Assembly: GCA_035236585.1 (NCBI GenBank)
Contig: CP141136.1
Location: 33,750,949-33,814,948 of the forward strand
Direction: 5' to 3'
Source: Warburgia ugandensis
Lineage: Eukaryota > Streptophyta > Magnoliopsida > Canellales > Canellaceae
Length of the DNA: 64,000 nucleotides
A program made the position numbers and the translations under genes. Below the pieces are notes generated by a model. The model ran no database searches, was not told the origin of the DNA, and was given only the letters and a program-made list of their open reading frames with translations. Of the stretch, positions 39,480-52,259 are shown piece after piece. The first letter of the stretch is position 1. The number at the start of each line of letters is the position of its first letter.

Positions 39480-39906
39480 TTTTTCTCTTCCGAGAGATCC
39501 TTGATTTCGTGCAAGTACCGCTTTGATCTGGTAATGTGTCGCTAATTCTTCTTTTTCTCTTCTTGCGGTGAAATTTGGTGTTGTTTCTTTCTGAAACCCT
39601 AGGGTTTTTCAGTCTTTTCTGCGATTTGGAGATTTTGGCTGGGATTTCGCTTTTGATAATTTTCTTTTCCTATTTTAGTTGTTGCTCTTTCGTGGGGAAG
39701 TTGGCGCTCTGATCTAATTTTAGAGATTTTGTTCTTTTTATTTCCGTGCAAGTTTGAATTTTTCTTGTTTGGGTTCAGATTAAACTCTAGGTTTTGGCCT
39801 CACTGCTTATTTGGCTTTTTGTTTGGCTGCATTGCTGTTCAGATCATTGATTTGCGCCTGGGAAAGGCCTACTTCTCGGAGCTGAACCAATTTCATTCCG
39901 GCGAAG
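39480..39906 (+). other. 5' UTR with a leader intron (39531-39842) of the HSP70-15-like gene
   Basis: A CT-rich leader (TCTCTTCCGAGAGATCC...) is followed by a donor GTAATG at 39531. After T-rich intron-like sequence there is an acceptor TTGCTGTTCAG ending at 39842, 64 bp before the ATG. Leader introns are common in plant chaperone genes. The transcription start is estimated from base composition only. Confidence 0.55.
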
Positions 39907-42900
39907 ATGAGCGTTGTTGGTTTTGATGTTGGGAATGACACCTGCGTTGTCGCTGTTGCACGGCAACGCGGAATCGATGTTGTGCTTAATGAGGAATCGA
40001 AACGAGAGACTCCTGCTGTTGTGTGTTTTGGTGAGAAACAGCGGTTTATTGGGACGGCTGGAGCGTCTTCTTCTTTGATGAACCCTAAGAGTTCTGTTTC
40101 TCAGATAAAACGCCTTATAGGCCGGCAATTTTCTGATTCTGAACTCCAACGGGATATACGATCAATGCCATTTTCCGTCACCGAAGGGCCTGACGGTTAC
40201 CCATTGATTCACGCTCGGTATCTCGGCGAAATGAGGTCGTTTACACCTACACAACTTCTGGCGATGGTCCTTTCTAATCTGAAGAGTATAGCTGAAAAGA
40301 ATCTCAATGCAGCTGTTGTCGATTGCTGCATTGGTATCCCAGTCTACTTCACCGATCTTCAGAGAAGAGCCGTTATGGATGCAGCTATAATTGCCGGTAT
40401 GCGTCCATTGCGTTTGATTCATGAAACTACAGCAACATCTCTGGCATACGGAATTTATAAGACAGACTTGCCAGAGAATGATCAGATGAATGTGGCTTTT
40501 GTTGATGTTGGCCATGCTAGCATGCAAGTCTGCATTGTTGGTTTCAAGAAAGGTCAGCTCAAGATATTGGGTCACGGTTTCGACCGGTCTCTTGGAGGGA
40601 GAGACTTTGACGAAGTTTTGTTCCGGCATTTTGCTTCAAAGTTTAAGGAGGAATACAAGATTGATGTCTACCAGAATGCCCGAGCTTGTCTTAGGCTACG
40701 TGCTGCATGTGAGAAGTTGAAGAAAATGTTGAGTGCAAATCCTGAAGCGCCCCTGAATATTGAATGCTTGATGGATGAGAAAGATGTGAGGGGTTTTATC
40801 AAGAGGGATGAGTTTGAGCAGATAAGCATCCCTATTTTGGAAAGGGTCAAGCGGCCGTTGGAGAAAGCTCTTGCGGTAGCTGGTCTTAGTGTGCATGACA
40901 TTCATTCAGTTGAGGTTGTTGGGTCAGGTTCACGTGTTCCAGCAATCATTAGAATACTGACCGAGTTTTTTGGGAAGGAGCCAAGACGCACCATGAATGC
41001 AAGTGAATGTGTTGCCCGCGGATGTGCTCTTCAATGTGCAATACTGAGCCCAACTTTCAAAGTGCGGGAGTTCCAGGTAGAATTTTGTTTTTCAAATTTG
41101 TGGTATTTAGTCGTGGTTGTTGTTTGTTTAACAACCTTTTGGTCCCCAGAAATGATGCTTTCTTTGGTTGAACCTCTGCTTTTTAGTTAGCATCCTTGGG
41201 GATTCCCAGAGTAAATAGGTGAGGCTCTGAGCAGTAGCGTAGTGTTAGGTTTGCCTACGATTTTCTAGGAAACTTATGACTCAGTCTTGAATTCACTTGA
41301 AGAGGATGGACTTTCTCTGTTCCAGTTTGCTAGATGTTGTGTTGCATTACATGGGACTAGTTCTCACTACTCTTTGCATGGATCAAATATCACTCTTTGC
41401 ATGGATCCATTCTTGACAAGATCACTGAGGTACCCAGGTCATCAGTTTGGGATTTTCAGTTGAATTCTTTGCCTGATTAACTTTGGGCTTTTCATCTTAT
41501 TTGAGTATATGTGCTGTTTCAGTAACTCTATGGATGCCTTAATATTTTATAGCCTCCGTCCTGTGTTTTAGTTGGGTTTATGAAGTAATTGCTGTATCTT
41601 ATTGGCTCAAATATGTTGTACTTCTTTTCGCTGGTTTGGACGGTTATATCCGTACATGTGACCTTCTTTTTGTATAAATTCCTTACTTTTAGTGTGCTAC
41701 TTTTCTGTTATCCTAATGTCAATCTTTAGCTAGGTGATGACAAGTAAAATACTCATTTATGTTCTGTAAAAGTGGAATCATGTATCAAACTACGGAACTG
41801 GCATGATTGCTTGCAGAGTGTCTTGTTGTATAGTAGGATCTAAATTGGATGATGGGTCTGGGTTTTCTGGATTGGAACACCCTTTCTTCACAATTCCTTT
41901 CGATGATGAAGTTCATAATTCCATCTCTTGTTTCACAGGACCTCGTCATTGGAACACCCTTTCTCCTGAATCAATAGCAAATACTTGGATACTTCCAGTC
42001 TTCTAAGGAATCCTTGTTTGATTAGTGTCAGTTTTGTTGTTTTGCTTTCTGTTTTGTTAGTCACAAAGTGGAGAATGCTGATCTTAGTTAGTCATGTACC
42101 AGTTCTGTTACAAAATTTTAATGTTGGTACCTAAGCTGATGGGCAAGTTGTTCTTTATCTGTGCAAGTTACAATCTCGTGTCACTACCAACCTGAAATAA
42201 CAGGGAGGATTCTGGATATTGTTTGTTGCTTGATCATCCTTTATGTTGTTTCTTATGCTTGTGTTAGTATTGTTTACATCCTAATGTTATGTGCATTTTT
42301 GTTGAAGGTCAATGAGAGTTTCCCCTTCTCAATTGCCTTGTCCTGGAAAGGCTCTGCTCCTGATTCCCAGAATGGAGCAGGGGATCAACAGCAGACAACC
42401 ATTGTATTCCCCAAGGGAAATCCAATACCTAGTGTAAAAGCTTTGACATTTTATAGATCAAGCATTTTCACAATTGACATTGTTTATGCTGATATGAGTG
42501 AATTGCAAGCACCAGCAAAGATTAGCACATACACGGTAATGAGTTTAAGTTATAAGTACAAAATCTTAATTTTTGCTTTTTAAGTACCTCTTTGTTTTGT
42601 ATTTGCTCTTTATATTGCTGATAATTTATGTGTTTGTTCTCAATGCTCGGGACAGATTGGTCCTTTCCAGTGCACGAAGGGGGACAGAGCCAAGCTGAAA
42701 GTAAAAGTTCGATTGAATCTGCATGGCATTGTGTCTGTTGAGTCAGCAACTGTAAGTGGATATGTAGTTCAAACCTCTAGTATTTTCTTCCTTTTCTGTA
42801 TGATATAGGTGGACATACTTTTATGGACATTTTTTTATTTTTTTGTGCTTCAGCTGCTGGAAGAAGAAGATGTTGAGGTTCCAGTACCAGTTGCAAAGGA

Positions 42901-45900
42901 GCCAACTAAAGAAGCTACAAAGATGGAAACTGATGAAGCTCCCGCTGATGCTGCTCCAACAGGTGCAGAACAAACTGATGTAAATATGCAGGATGCCAAA
43001 GGTACCGCTGAACCTTCCACTGCTGGCGCTGAAAATGGTGTTCCTGAGACTGGAGATAAGCCGCCCGTTCAAATAGAAACGGACACCAAGGTTTGAAGAT
43101 ATCACTTCCTTGCTTAATTCCCATTTGTTTGTTTTGATAATGTTTCTGTCCTCTTTATTTATGTTTCCTGTTTTATTATTTGGGTATATGAATCCTGAGC
43201 TAGTTTCTAACAATGAATCCGTGAATTGTATGATTAAATAGAGGAGCGTCATTATTGAAACAAATGCGTAAGCCTCCTCCTCATCGCCTCCACTTTAGGG
43301 ACAAATTTTATCGTATATATGGATTTTGAAAAATGAAGTACAACCACCCATATAGCAGGAGGATGATATGAGTTGAGCCTTTGTGTGAAATATTTAATAT
43401 GGGAAGTAATATAATTGCCCACTATTCTTTATTTATTACCCCCTACTAATGCTTTGGATGGTGGGTTTAGATTTATAAAGATCCAAGATGTTTAGAATGT
43501 TGCCTTTGACTTCAATTTCCATATTCAGAAATTCCCATTCACTATAAAATCTTGGCCATTGTTTTCTTTTGTAAAATGAAAGTAAAAAATTTCACTGTCC
43601 ATTTTATAGCGAAAGTGGCATTGGCTAGCTCATCATATGGATGAGAATGTTGGATCATTAGCACATCTAAGTTAAAGGCAACATATTGAATGTTTGGATC
43701 TCCATAAATCTGGCCTACTTGGATTTATAGCCTCCGCAGCAATTTAGGAAGGGCCTAATGAATCAAAGGTGATTGAAGGTGATATATTCATAATCTATCT
43801 GCTGAATGGTTGGTTTCCAGTTCTGTGCTTAAGCTTCCACATTGGTAAAGATCTAAACATGGGTTAGTACTTCTATTGCTGGTGCTTGAAGTTATACTTT
43901 TTGTAAAATTTGATGATGATGTAGAAATAAACACTTATTTTTTTGTAAATGGTCATCATCATGTAGACCTTCCTCCACATGAATCCTATTCCTCCATTCC
44001 CCTTTATTTAGTACCAGGGCTTTATTTAGTTCCAAAGTTTTTAAATCTTTTTTCACCACTTCTATCCATGTTCTTTTGGGCCTTTCCCTTGCCCTTTTAT
44101 GACCTTCTATTTGTGTTGCCTTATTCCTAATTAGCGTCGTTTTCGGTCTTCGTTGGAGATGTCCAAACCATCTAAGTCTAATCTCTCTCTTCTTGTTTTC
44201 TATTGGTGCTATCCCCAAGTTTCCTCCAGTGTTTTCATTCATAATTTATCCTTTCTTGTCTTGCTACTCCTCTATCTCAACATTCTCATTTTTACTATGC
44301 TCAGCCTATAAGTATGATGTTTTTTTAACTATCTAATACTCTGATCCGTAGAACATGGCCGGTCTTATATCTATCTTATAGAATTTTTCTTCTAGTTTGA
44401 GTGGTACATCTCTCCATTTGTTCCAACATGCTTGGATTCTTTAGGCAACCTCCCTCTCAATCTCTCTACTTTCATGAATCATGGATCCTAAGTGCCAAAA
44501 GTGGTCTTTTAGGAGAACTTCTTAGTTATCAATCTTTGTTGGTACTCCTCTCTTGCTTTTTTTTTTTTTTTTATAACTAAAATTGCATTCCATATACTTC
44601 GTCTTAGTTCGGTTGATTTTAAATCGTTTAGGTTCTAATGCTTTTCTCTATAATTCTAGCTTTGTGTTTACATCCTATCTTGTCTCATCAATTAAAACTA
44701 TATTATTTACGTATAGCATGCACCATGGAATTTTCGCATGCAGATGTTTTGTTAACTCATCCATAACCAACGGGAAACAGTATGAGCTTAAAACCGATCC
44801 TTAGTGTAATCCTACAGTGATAGGAAAATCGTCAGTCTCTGCTAGTGGTCTTAACATTTGTTACTGCTCCTTCATATATATCTTTAATTATGTCTATGTA
44901 CCCTCGCGGAACCCCCTTCTCGCCCAACACCCTCCATGTTAACTCTCTAGAGACCCTATCATAAGCTTTCTCTGAGTCAGTAAAGACTATGTGGAGGTCC
45001 TTCCTCTCCCTATATTTCTCTATCAATTGTCTTATGAAGAAAAAAGCTTCCACGATAGACCTCCTAGGCATAAAGCCAACTTGGTTCTTCGATATACTTG
45101 TCTCATGCCAGTCTCTTCTTAATACTCATTCAAAAAGTTTCATAGTGTGGCTTATAAGTTTTATTCCTTGATAATTAGTGCAGCTTTATTTATCTTCTTT
45201 AGTCTTATAAATTGTTATAATAGAGCTTTTCCTTCATTCATTTGGCATTTTCTTTGATTTTATAATTTTGTTAAATAACTTGCTCAACCAAATTGTTCCA
45301 GTATCTCTTATATGCTTCCAAACCTCTATTGATATACCATCCAGCTCCAGGGCCTTTCTTGATTTCATCTTTTTCAAGGTACCTTTCTTTGGGTATTTTA
45401 ATCTTACAGTCGTATTTATAATGTTCAATGTTGTTTAGGTTTACAGAACTTTCAATTTCTATATTCTAGGGGCAATTGTCATTTAGCAATTGTTGAAAGT
45501 AACTTCCCACCTTTGTTTGATCTCGTCATCTTTGACTAGAATCGAAGGGGATTCTTGGTGCAACGATAAAAGTTGCCGTCATGTGACCTTGAGGTCATTG
45601 ATTCAAGGCGTGGAAACAGCCTCTTGCAAAATGCAAGGTAAGGTTATGTACTTTAGGCCCTTATTATTTGCCCCTTCCCTAGACCCCGCATAGGCGGGAG
45701 CTTCGTGCACCAGGGCTGCCCTTCTTATCTTTGACTAGAACCCTTTGATTATCACTTCTAATGCACTTAATGTGGTTTAAGTCCTTACCCTTTTGTTGTT
45801 TTATTTTTGAAGGTTTAAACACATCTTTCTCACCTTCTCTTGATCTTAATCTACTATAGAGATCATCATGTCTTAAGTCGAGCTTCACATTGTATTCTCT

Positions 45901-47309
45901 TAGCAACCTCTTTAGCATTCTTATACTGTTTATCATTTTCATTATTTCTAATCGCGTCATGCTTTAAAATACACCTATTTTTCTTTAATAACTTTTTGCA
46001 CTATTTCACTCTAACATTAAGTTTTCTTTACTAATTTCCTTTTACCTTAAGATATTCCTAAGACATCTTTTGCCACTTTTTTAATGGACTCGGCTATATT
46101 AATTCTCATGGTGTTTTCTTCTATTTTATTGTTCCATTTTCCTTTTATTATCAACTTATTTGTGAGTGAGGTTATTTTCTCTACTTTTAAGTTTCACCAC
46201 TTAGTTTATGGATACTTATGAAGTTCATTTCCTTTTGTCTATCTTTTAATGTAGATATCCATAACCACGAACCTATGTTGTGAGGTTAAACTCTCACCGG
46301 GTATCACCTTACAATCCTTACACATTGATCTTTTGGTATTCCTAAATAACAAAAATCTATTTGGCTTTTATGGAATCCACTTTTAGAGGTTATTATGTGG
46401 TCATCCCTCTTCCTAAAGAATATGTTTGCAAGGGCCAAGTTATATGCTAAAATAAAATTGAGGATATAATCCCCCATCTCATTTGGAAAATTGAGGATAT
46501 AATCCCCCATCTCATTTGGTTCTCCGATACCATACTCTTCATGTACCCTATGATATCCTTCCTTTTCTTTTTCTACATGGATGTTTTAGTATGTTCCTAT
46601 ATATGTCCCCTTTGTGTTGGGAATTTCTTACATTGACTCTCTCTATATTTTTTCAAAATTGTCTCTTAAATATATCTTTTAACCCTACTTGTGGTGCATA
46701 TGTGCTTATAACATTTATAATCTACTTTCTTAGAATAAGTTTTATTATTATAATTTTATCATTGGTTTTTTTAACATCTACAACTTTATCCACCACTATT
46801 CCTAAGTCATTTCTATTATTATCCTTTCCTATGTATGAGAGCTTATACTCATCGATTTCTCTAATTTTAGCCCCTTTTCACTTGGTTTCTTGGATATAAG
46901 CTATGTTGACTGTCCTATGTTTCATCGTATCTACTAACTTTAGACTCTTACCTGTCAATGTCCCTATAGTCCATGTGGCGATACAAATCTTATGCTCTTG
47001 GGGATAGCCTACTTACCCACACACTTCCCGACCCCCATGACATGAACCCATGTTTGCTTTCCAATGCACTTGGGTTCTGATGTAGCATTGCTTCTTAGGG
47101 GACGCTCTTGCAGCCACTTGCCCATTTTCCACTACACCCAGGATCTGATGTAGCATGTTGCTTTTAGGGAAATGCCCTAGCAACCCTTACCCATTTTTTA
47201 CCGCACCCAAGATTTGATGTAGTGCGTCGCTTGAGAGAATATCAGTGATTGATTCATGTTATGTGAGGGTTGTCATATTTTGAAGAAGTTAAAGATGGTT
47301 TTCTATCTT

Positions 47310-47340
<31 letters not shown>

Positions 47341-50300
47341 CAAACTAATATACATATTTCATTTGCAAGTAAGAAGAGAATAACAAAATCATCTTCAACT
47401 TCTTTAAAAAGATTTTACTTGCCGGCTGGCACCTAATGGAAAACCATCCTTTTTCATCTAGGCTTGGGATTGGCATTGAAGGAGTTTATCCAAATAATCA
47501 GTCATGGATGGTGTTTTGAATATTGTGAATCTCCAGCAGTATAAATTTCGATCTGGACATCTCCTTAGTGTATAAACTCATTGTTGCATGTTTTCCAGTT
47601 TAGCACTGGCTGAGGATGTTTAAGAAATAATAAAAAGAAATCAAATATCTGTGTTGATGAGAGAACATTTTCCTTTGAATGGTGATAAAGAAATATGGTA
47701 GATGGTTTACTAATAGACATTTCAGAAGAATGCAGCCAAGAAGGTTTCAGATCCATGGCAATTGCAGTAAATCATCTCACCCAAGAAATGGTAGTTTGAT
47801 CTTGATTGAAATCAAACTTTATGTTCGTGTTTGCAGTTGATTAGTGGTGAATAATGTTTGGAAGGTTTGAAGACTTAACAGTCAAAAAATTTATTCAGAC
47901 ATCTGCTTAATTCACGGATAATATAATCTGACTCAAGATTTCTACAAGGAATAAAACAAACTTATTCTTGCATGTTTCCTAGTTCAACGCTGGTTGAGGT
48001 CTGGGCAATGATAAATGGAAATCAAGTATCCAAAGATAGTGAGAGAACCTTTCTTTTCCTTTATTCTGAATGGTGATACTGAGAGTAGTTAGATGAATTG
48101 CTAGAGGACGTCTCATAAAAGAGTTCAGCCTAAAAGGAGACTCGGATCCAAGTCAGGCCTGGGATGCCAAAGCCTTGATGTTCTTTTTTAATATAAGTAA
48201 ACATAAGCTGCTGTCTTTTGTGTGATCCCATCTTTTCTATGTCTCATCAGTGCTTCTAGAATCTTTTCCTGTGATTAGTTATGCGGATATAAGAAAACCT
48301 CAAGTAATGTCTTTTAGGGCGAGGCTAAAAATCCTTTATTGTAAAACTATACCTAATAAACAGTACTGATAAGTTTAAACATAAGTTCTTTGAGCATTTC
48401 TTGGTCCATACATCCCTCGTCTGCAGCAAAACTCACACTCAAGTTTTGCTTTTCCTAATAGCCTCTTCACGTTGTAGTATTTGCATTGGATGGAACATTG
48501 AAAATGTTCTGTTCCCATATTAGTAAATCAGTGACCCAAATATTCTTTGAACTACTCTCAAAATGGCTAATGGTCTGTATTCATTGGCGAGCCAATAAAA
48601 CCAATACTATTTTTGTAGTTTTCAACACTGGAAATGTTTCTTCCTTCACCATATCATCATGAAGACCTTACCCCGATTAGGGGTCTTTCACATGAATCTT
48701 GTTCGTTCATTCCCTTCTATTAAGTGTCATGGCTTCATTTAGTCCCAAAGTTTTTAAATGTTTTCTCACCACTTCTATCCACGTTCATTTGGGCCTTCCT
48801 CTTGCCCTTTCTTTTAGAACCTTCAACTTAGATTGCCTTACTCCTTTTAACTTATGCCTTTTTTGGTCTATGTTGGGCATGTCCAAATTATCTAAGTCTA
48901 ATCTCTTGCATCTTATTATTTATTGGTGCTATTTCTAAGTTTCCTCTAATCTTTTCATTTTCTAATTCTATCCTTTATTCTCTTGCTACTCATCCATCTC
49001 AACATTTGCATTTCGACAATACATTCTATATACATGTTGCTCCTTAACTGCTCATCCATCCTATAGAATTTTCCTTTAAGTTTGAGTGGTACCCTCTGAT
49101 CGCACAAAACTTCAAAGGCACATCTCTATTTGTTCTAACCCGCTTGGATTCTCTGGGTAACCTCCATCTCAATCTCTCTACTCTCATGAATTTTTGTTCC
49201 TGTATCGGAAGTGTTATTTTAGGGGGAATTGTTGGTTATCAATTTTTATTGGTGCTTCACTCTTGCTCCTCTCCTTGCTAAAGTTGCGTTTCATATACTC
49301 TGTCTTAGTTTGACTAATTTTAAATCCTTTAAATTCTAATGCATCTCTATATAACTCTACCTTTGTGTTTACGTCCTTCTTTGTCTAGTCAATCAAAACT
49401 TTATCATCTGCAAATAACATGCGCCATAGAATCTCCTTTTGCAAATGTTTTGTTAACTCATCCATAACCAACTTGAAAAGGTACGAGCTCAATGTTGATC
49501 CTTGGTGCAATCCTATACTGATAGGAAAATCATCGGTCTCTCCACTAACGGTCCTAACATTTGTCATCGCTCCTTCATACATGTCCTTTATTATGTCTTA
49601 TCCTTTACCATCTGCAAATGTAAAATAGAAATGGTCCCTTGGACTAGTAAAACGAGAAATTTTCCCTCTTTAGGGATTTTCTTATTATTGTCTAAGCTTT
49701 TTTGTTTGAGGTTTATGGTAGTTTCTTATAGACTTGCTTATGAGTCCTTCTCATTTTGCTACCTTGTCATATGCAGTGCTGCCAATATTTCCTACTGTTA
49801 AGAAATGCTGGTGGATTAGGAACCTTGTGCTGGTTTCTTTTAGACTAGTTTGTCAACTTGTTGCACAAGTAGTTCAAGGCAAAATTGGCATGGGTTAGTG
49901 CTAAACCTTACGGTTTATTTCAACTGTAGTGATGCATTGAGAGGCGACCAATGCTATGGTTCACTATCTAATGCTGGCAGTCTTTTTGCGACTTCAATAT
50001 TCTGCTGCAGAAAAATGTGAAAACATGGGAGGTTTTTGGGAAGGGCGCTATATAGTTGAAAGAATAATGTACCAAATAATTGTAAACATTTGTGTATATA
50101 TATTACTAACAACAACATCCACTGCACTACATGTAACAAAGTAGACCCTTTCGTATTCCATGCTTCTCATAATGCACCAGACTAAGGGAAAGTTATCAGT
50201 AACAATTAACTAAGCATCCTATTTTACTTCTAGACTAAATGGAGCCTTGGTGCAATAGTAGAGTTGTCGTCATGTGACCTTGAGGTCATGGTTTTGAGGC

Positions 50301-52202
50301 GTGGAAACAGGCTCTTGCACAATGCAAGATAAAGCTGTATACTGTAGACCCTTATGGTCTGCCCCTTCCCAGGACCCCACATATGTAGGAGCATTGTGCA
50401 CTGGCTTTCCCTTTTTTTTTTACTTCTGAATTACTCCCAACTGAAGAGGTGAATGATTGTCAACAGGTGTAGCCTATGAAGCCCTAGACTCTAATAAAGA
50501 GCATAAAAGCAAGAGGATTCTGAATTTCATTTGTCTTGGTATAAGTCAGGGCTCTAGGAAAAACAATAGTGGAGGTGCGTTCTAATGCCCTGAGTTGTTT
50601 TGAACAGGTTAAGAACCATTAGTTTCCCTTAGTTGCATACATAAAACGTTCAACAATAAAAGTATCTCTGAAATTTCAATCAATTTCATCTGATATTGCG
50701 CATTTCTTGCTGGGATATGCGGAGCTAACATTATCAAATAGAACTTTTGGTATTTACTGGAGTATTTTTTTGGATGTTTATTCTCATAATTGTTTTGATT
50801 CAGTAACTGGAAGTTTCTGGAAATCTTCACATGGACAGCTAAAAAATCTATAATCTTGCCCATGGAGCGCTCCTGCTGATGGATAGAGTTCAAATCCTGA
50901 TTTCATGTGATCATTAGTTCCCAACTTTTCACTTTCTCCTAGAATTATTGTTTGAACATGTAAGTACATTTGTCTTACATCCCATTGTGCCATCTTACAG
51001 AATTGACCATATAAAATAAAAGAAAAAAGAAAAAATGTAGGATCATGTCTTGCTAAGTTTATGGAAGACTCGAAAGAGGATCCTACCATGGCCTGCCTAC
51101 TAACACCTTTTACAAGCTAGTGATGTCTTTACGTGGTACCAATCACAAATCCCGTCATGTGTTTGCTGGTAGTGGATCTCTCCTTCCAAGGAGGTTTGAC
51201 TTATCTCTACTGTTCATGGAGCATAGACATTATGCTCTTTTAATTAATTAGTCTACAATACAACTCATTGATGTGAGCATCTAAACATATTGCACTTGAT
51301 AACTACCAGCAACATCTCCTACAATAAGCCTTGGTAGGGAAGAATGTCTTCTATGTAGTAATCTAGCTTCATTCTATAATTTATTTTCATGTTGTGGTTC
51401 TAAAATTTTGCTTGCTATTAGTATGGCTCAAGGTCTCATATCTTAATACAAAGCAAAAGGTCTTGCAAGACTAAAATAGAAGCCCTAGTTTGTGGGTACA
51501 GCCGTAATTTTCCACCATAAAAAGAGCTGTAAGTGACAAGATATATGTATGATTGAAGTGCTTGATAGTGATAAGATATATGTATGATTGAAGTGCTTGA
51601 TAAATCTTCTCCAAGGAGCAGACAAAATGTGATGATGCTGTTAGGGAACTGCCTCTGCCTTCTATTGATCCATCCTGATGTGTTAATCGGATACTACACA
51701 TAAATGCAGAGTTTATTTGCTAGGAAGCTGAAACTGCATCAATGCCATTGTGCATGGCCAGAGTATATTGTGAGGAATTGAATATCTCGTTCACCGAGCT
51801 ATGTTTTGCACAGAGAATTAGGTACCCGCTCACATTAATGCTTATATTAACTCCTGTCATTGAAATTATCGTCATCATCGTCAAAGCCTTCCCTATTAGG
51901 GGTTAGCTAGACTAATCTTTCCTCCATTCTCCTCTATCAAGGGTCATGGCCTCATTTAGTTTAAAAGTTTTTAAATTTTTTCTCACCACTTTTTTCCATG
52001 TCCTTTTGGGCCATCCCATTGTCCTTTTGGAGCCTTTAACTTGAATCAACTCACTCCTTCTAACTGGTGCCGTTTTTGGTCTCTATTGGACATGTCCAAA
52101 CCATCTAATTCTACCTTCCTTCATCTTGTTACCTAATGGTGGTACTCCTATATTTCCTCTAATGTTATGCATTACTAACATCCTTATTTCAGTGATGCTC
52201 AT

Positions 52203-52259
<57 letters not shown>

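Noticed and set aside
39907-41190. Single-exon 427-residue chaperone
   Set aside because: The frame runs into intron 1. A good donor at 41077 and family sequence resuming at 42308 show that the gene is spliced.
49954-50144. Small open frames on both strands near 50 kb
   Set aside because: They are short, intronic, without family resemblance, and open on both strands by chance.
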